The notes under the pieces were generated by a model that saw nothing but the letters and a program-made list of their open reading frames with translations, was not told the origin of the DNA and did not search any database. Source: a virus. From it: 34,186 bases of DNA. A program made the position numbers and the translations under genes. This document shows positions 32,298-34,186 of this stretch, in pieces; positions within the stretch are counted from its first letter, which is position 1, and the number at the start of each line of letters is the position of its first letter. The stretch covers positions 1 to 34,186 of IMG/VR virus record IMGVR_UViG_3300021960_000270. One strand, written 5' to 3'.

Positions 32298-32481
32298 ACG
32301 TCTTACTAATAACGTACCCTAGTGAGTTAGCTTGAGCCACCGTAGGATGTTGTCCCGCTTTCAATGTCACTTTGGTACGCACAAATTTCCTCAATGCGGT
32401 TCGTGCCATGTCGTAGGTCTTGAACGTTAGACCCTTGAGTGCTTTGGGCAGAGTGCCCTTTTTGTATTTGATTACGTACAT
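32296..32481 (-). CDS. Small conserved phage protein, 61 aa
   Basis: The product starts MYVIKYKKGTLPKALKGLTF then KTYDMARTALRKFVR, a small alpha/beta protein with basic character resembling short phage proteins that begin MYVI-YKKG. The ATG at 32481 is chosen because AGGAAAGG lies just upstream; a longer in-frame reading to 32517 lacks a better site. It lies almost wholly inside the C-terminal tail of the DUF3310 reading frame in another phase and ends at the bidirectional terminator. Function unknown. Confidence 0.65.
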   Translation of the reverse strand: MYVIKYKKGTLPKALKGLTFKTYDMARTALRKFVRTKVTLKAGQHPTVAQANSLGYVISKT

Positions 32482-32710
32482 TTGCTTTCCTTTCCTCTCG
32501 TGCAATGAGATATTCAAGATTGTGCCTACACTTGTATAGGTCTTCGATTGGCTTACCTTTATCTTTATATCTGAGAAGATATTTTAGAACAGACCCTTCA
32601 AAAGCATCCATCTTATATGCTTCCCAAATCTCCCACGGTTGTATGGTGTAGTCTTTATAGTGAGTGCCACCATACTGAACCTTCATCAAATCTTCGTAAC
32701 TAATCGCCAC
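32327..32710 (-). CDS. DUF3310 protein (T7 gp1.7 nucleotide-kinase family)
   Basis: Residues ~12-72 carry the DUF3310 signature: YGGTHYKDYTIQPWEIWE, then DAFEGSVLKYLLRYKDKG and EDLYKCRHNLEYLIA. T7 gp1.7 of this family is a nucleotide kinase, so a dNTP-supply role beside ribonucleotide reductase fits. The start is GTG at 32710 with AAAGGAG 7 bases upstream. The last ~50 residues (after EERKANVR) are Ser/Gly/Gln-rich with no domain and overlap the 61-aa gene by 155 bases in another frame, so the true C-terminus may be longer than the ancestral one. The start overlaps the previous gene by 11 bases. Confidence 0.78.
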   Translation of the reverse strand: MAISYEDLMKVQYGGTHYKDYTIQPWEIWEAYKMDAFEGSVLKYLLRYKDKGKPIEDLYKCRHNLEYLIAREERKANVRNQIQKGHSAQSTQGSNVQDLRHGTNRIEEICAYQSDIESGTTSYGGSS

Positions 32711-32888
32711 TAGGCTTCTCCTTTAAAAGAGCTGGAATCTTATTATTAGTCTTTGCTTGATTCAAAGCATCTTCTAGTAGCTTTACAAACCCAGTTTGTA
32801 AAATAAGTTGTAACATTTCAGGTTCAATGTCTTTTAGTTGAACATCTGCTGAACCATCCTCGTTTTCTTGCAGCACTTCTAGTTTCAT
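32700..32888 (-). CDS. Small acidic phage protein, 62 aa
   Basis: The product starts MKLEVLQENEDGSADVQLKD, then a Leu-rich helix (EMLQLILQTGFVKLLEDALN). This 'MKLEVLEENEDGSA' opening is familiar from small phage proteins of unknown function. AAGGAG lies 6 bases upstream of the ATG, and the ATG overlaps the stop of the 52-aa gene (ATGA). No function can be assigned. Confidence 0.72.
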   Translation of the reverse strand: MKLEVLQENEDGSADVQLKDIEPEMLQLILQTGFVKLLEDALNQAKTNNKIPALLKEKPSGD

Positions 32889-33043
32889 TCTCTCTCCTTA
32901 TGGCTACTTGCAATTTGATGCAGTTTCCCATCTGCAGTTTTAAACTTTAATATCACTTCTAGTTGATGCTTGTTCTGAATAACCTGAAGCATTAAATGCT
33001 GGCGCAATGCCATCATCATGCGATAGCTTTCTTCATTCGTCAT
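32885..33043 (-). CDS. 52-aa hypothetical protein
   Basis: The frame reads MTNEESYRMMMALRQHLMLQ and ends SSHKERE; helical at first, with a beta-like LEVILKFKTADGKLHQI. Its start overlaps the end of the sigma-factor gene by 11 bases and its TGA overlaps the next ATG (ATGA). The double coupling supports a real gene. Sitting directly behind a sigma gene, it would be a natural place for a regulator of it, but there is no anti-sigma signature. Confidence 0.6.
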   Translation of the reverse strand: MTNEESYRMMMALRQHLMLQVIQNKHQLEVILKFKTADGKLHQIASSHKERE

Positions 33044-33542
33044 ACATCATTCCTTTCAGTTTCTGTTTTGCTCTCCACAACATAGTGCTAACTGCTCTGC
33101 GTTTCATTGGTATTATACTAGTTATTTCCTTGGCTGTCAACCCCTGCATGTAATGCAAACTTACTACCATACGCTGTGTCTCGCTCATTTCATTTAGCCA
33201 TTTTTCTAAAACATCTAGATTTGAGATGGTAGTCTCAGGTGTTTCCATGTCGTAGCTTTCGTTACTAATAATGTTCACGGGCTGTTTCATACGGAATACA
33301 ATGTTTTTTGCAATGGTACACATCCACGTAAACAAGGCACTGTCTTGCCTAAATGATGCCAAATATCTAAACACTTGTCCAAACGTTTCTTGTACAACGT
33401 CTTCAACATAAGATGTATCATGCAGTAGTCCCCTTACATACGCTTTTAAACGTACGTGATATTTTTTATATAGCAGGGAACAAGCTTTCTCATCCCCCGC
33501 TATAACCTTTTCAATAAGCTCTGAATCAGATTTCGCAGACAC
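33033..33542 (-). CDS. ECF-type RNA polymerase sigma factor
   Basis: A 169-residue two-domain sigma factor. Residues ~8-88 are region 2: a DSELIEKVIAGDEKACSLLY start, DVVQETFGQVFRYL (the core-binding and -10 contacting helices) and FTWMCTIAKNIVFRMK. Residues ~110-165 are region 4: ETQRMVVSLHYMQGLTAKEI with a helix-turn-helix VSTMLWRAKQKLK that reads the -35 element. Regions 1 and 3 are absent, as in the ECF group. It would redirect host RNA polymerase. Two matching ECF-like promoters lie before late operons at 5456 and 15004. The start is GTG at 33542 with no clear ribosome site; it overlaps the reductase gene by 17 bases, implying coupled translation. No anti-sigma gene is recognised nearby. 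Confidence 0.92.
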   Translation of the reverse strand: MSAKSDSELIEKVIAGDEKACSLLYKKYHVRLKAYVRGLLHDTSYVEDVVQETFGQVFRYLASFRQDSALFTWMCTIAKNIVFRMKQPVNIISNESYDMETPETTISNLDVLEKWLNEMSETQRMVVSLHYMQGLTAKEITSIIPMKRRAVSTMLWRAKQKLKGMMYDE

Positions 33543-34186
33543 CAGCTACACAAGCGAGTTGTTGTGCGCCTTCTACATTATCCTCATGCTCAACAAAAGC
33601 ATTCCAATCGATAGTATCAGGCATAGCAGATAGCAACTCATTGTAAGTAGCCTCGTCCACTTCTTCGTAGGGTGCTTGTCGGTAGGTTCCGCCATCCCAA
33701 GGTAAAAAACTAATTCCGCTAATTTCATCAAAGTGCTCCCATACCCATGCGCCTACGGCTGGCCAATCCTGTTCTTTGACGTACACAGTTACAGATGGTT
33801 TGTGTTCACACCAGTGACGCTGGTATGCTAGCCACAACCGCAAGTGTTGAAAACTGTCTAGTTCATCCCTAGTAATTGCCCCTTCAGGTGCTTTCATAGG
33901 AAAGCTAAACACCATAGTGTCGTTAGGCTTCATTACATCAGGTTCAGCAGGTACTCCTTGTGCTACCAAAAACGCCGATATAGGGTCTTTAATATCATTA
34001 CGCACCCGTCTAATATACCAAGAGCTATGACGAGCATGTATGCCAGAGGCGCTATCAACAAGTTGACTAACCGTCCCACTAGGCTTGACACAAGTGATTG
34101 CCGCCGATTGAGGAATATTGAACGCATTTGCAAACTCCTTATTAACATCAATTGCTACTTGCTTGAGAGCCTCAAGCCTTGATGAC
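33526..34186 (-). CDS. nrdJ: Class II (B12-dependent) ribonucleotide reductase, C-terminal part
   Basis: The minus strand is open from the right edge for 219 codons, so the N-terminal part lies outside. The sequence shows the class II hallmark: AITCVKPSGTVSQLVDSAS then GIHARHSSWYIRRVRNDIKD, including the PSGT active-site loop. The end carries the redox Cys pair in ACVAGVCEI. The enzyme uses adenosylcobalamin to make deoxyribonucleotides without oxygen dependence and is frequent in aquatic phages. It is co-transcribed with the ECF sigma gene (17-base overlap). An apparent start at 34005 is only an internal GTG. Confidence 0.92.
   Translation of the reverse strand, partial: SSRLEALKQVAIDVNKEFANAFNIPQSAAITCVKPSGTVSQLVDSASGIHARHSSWYIRRVRNDIKDPISAFLVAQGVPAEPDVMKPNDTMVFSFPMKAPEGAITRDELDSFQHLRLWLAYQRHWCEHKPSVTVYVKEQDWPAVGAWVWEHFDEISGISFLPWDGGTYRQAPYEEVDEATYNELLSAMPDTIDWNAFVEHEDNVEGAQQLACVAGVCEI

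Noticed and set aside
1-34186. Integrase, repressor, insertion sequences, CRISPR arrays, single-subunit RNA polymerase, DNA polymerase
   Set aside because: Looked for and not seen. The replication genes are expected in the missing part, so absence here is not absence from the genome.

Overview
This window is most of the genome of a tailed phage with a short-tail (podovirus, T7-like) virion module. The evidence is the run of rightward genes for terminase, portal, scaffold, major capsid protein, tail adaptor, tail nozzle, a small gp13/gp14-like pair and two very large internal virion (ejection) proteins. The host is not identified. An M15 endolysin, a virion-borne amidase and a cobalamin-dependent (class II) ribonucleotide reductase fit an aquatic Gram-negative host. 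No integrase or lysogeny repressor is seen, and the genes at both ends run off the window.

Layout. (a) 1-4311, all leftward: a compact operon starting with small proteins (41, 57, 170, 79, 27, 65, 31 and 78 aa, many translationally coupled) and ending in a CobT-like VWA protein and a CobS-like AAA+ ATPase. (b) 4312-5521, no convincing gene: a divergent control region with mutually exclusive hairpins, a block of seven DnaA-type boxes (4805-4926), an AT-rich repeat tract (5186-5293) and a promoter. It looks like an oriC-type origin placed where the two transcription arms diverge. (c) 5522-15009, rightward: S74-type tail fibre, small conserved phage proteins, small terminase, HNH nuclease, a holin/endolysin/secreted-protein lysis cassette, large terminase, portal. 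(d) 15058-17238: scaffold, major capsid protein and a probable decoration protein behind their own promoter and closed by a strong terminator. (e) 17292-32271: probable head fibre, tail adaptor, nozzle and ejection proteins, one with a zinc-protease motif and one with a C-terminal amidase. (f) 32274-32297: bidirectional terminator where the arms converge. (g) 32296-34186, leftward: class II ribonucleotide reductase (C-terminal part), an ECF-type sigma factor, and four small genes including a DUF3310 protein.

How it may work together. The phage encodes an ECF sigma factor. The two intergenic gaps in front of the tail-fibre operon (5456-5490) and the scaffold/capsid operon (15004-15038) carry the same 35-bp element, 28/35 identical. 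Both read AAACTT, 15 bp, TCTAA, which resembles ECF (sigma-E class) promoters. My main hypothesis is that late genes are switched by this phage sigma factor acting with host RNA polymerase, and that replication starts at a host-type DnaA origin. A palindrome, GTTACTAGTAAC and close variants, recurs about every 300-500 bp through the leftward arm and origin and may be a binding site for an unknown DNA-binding protein.
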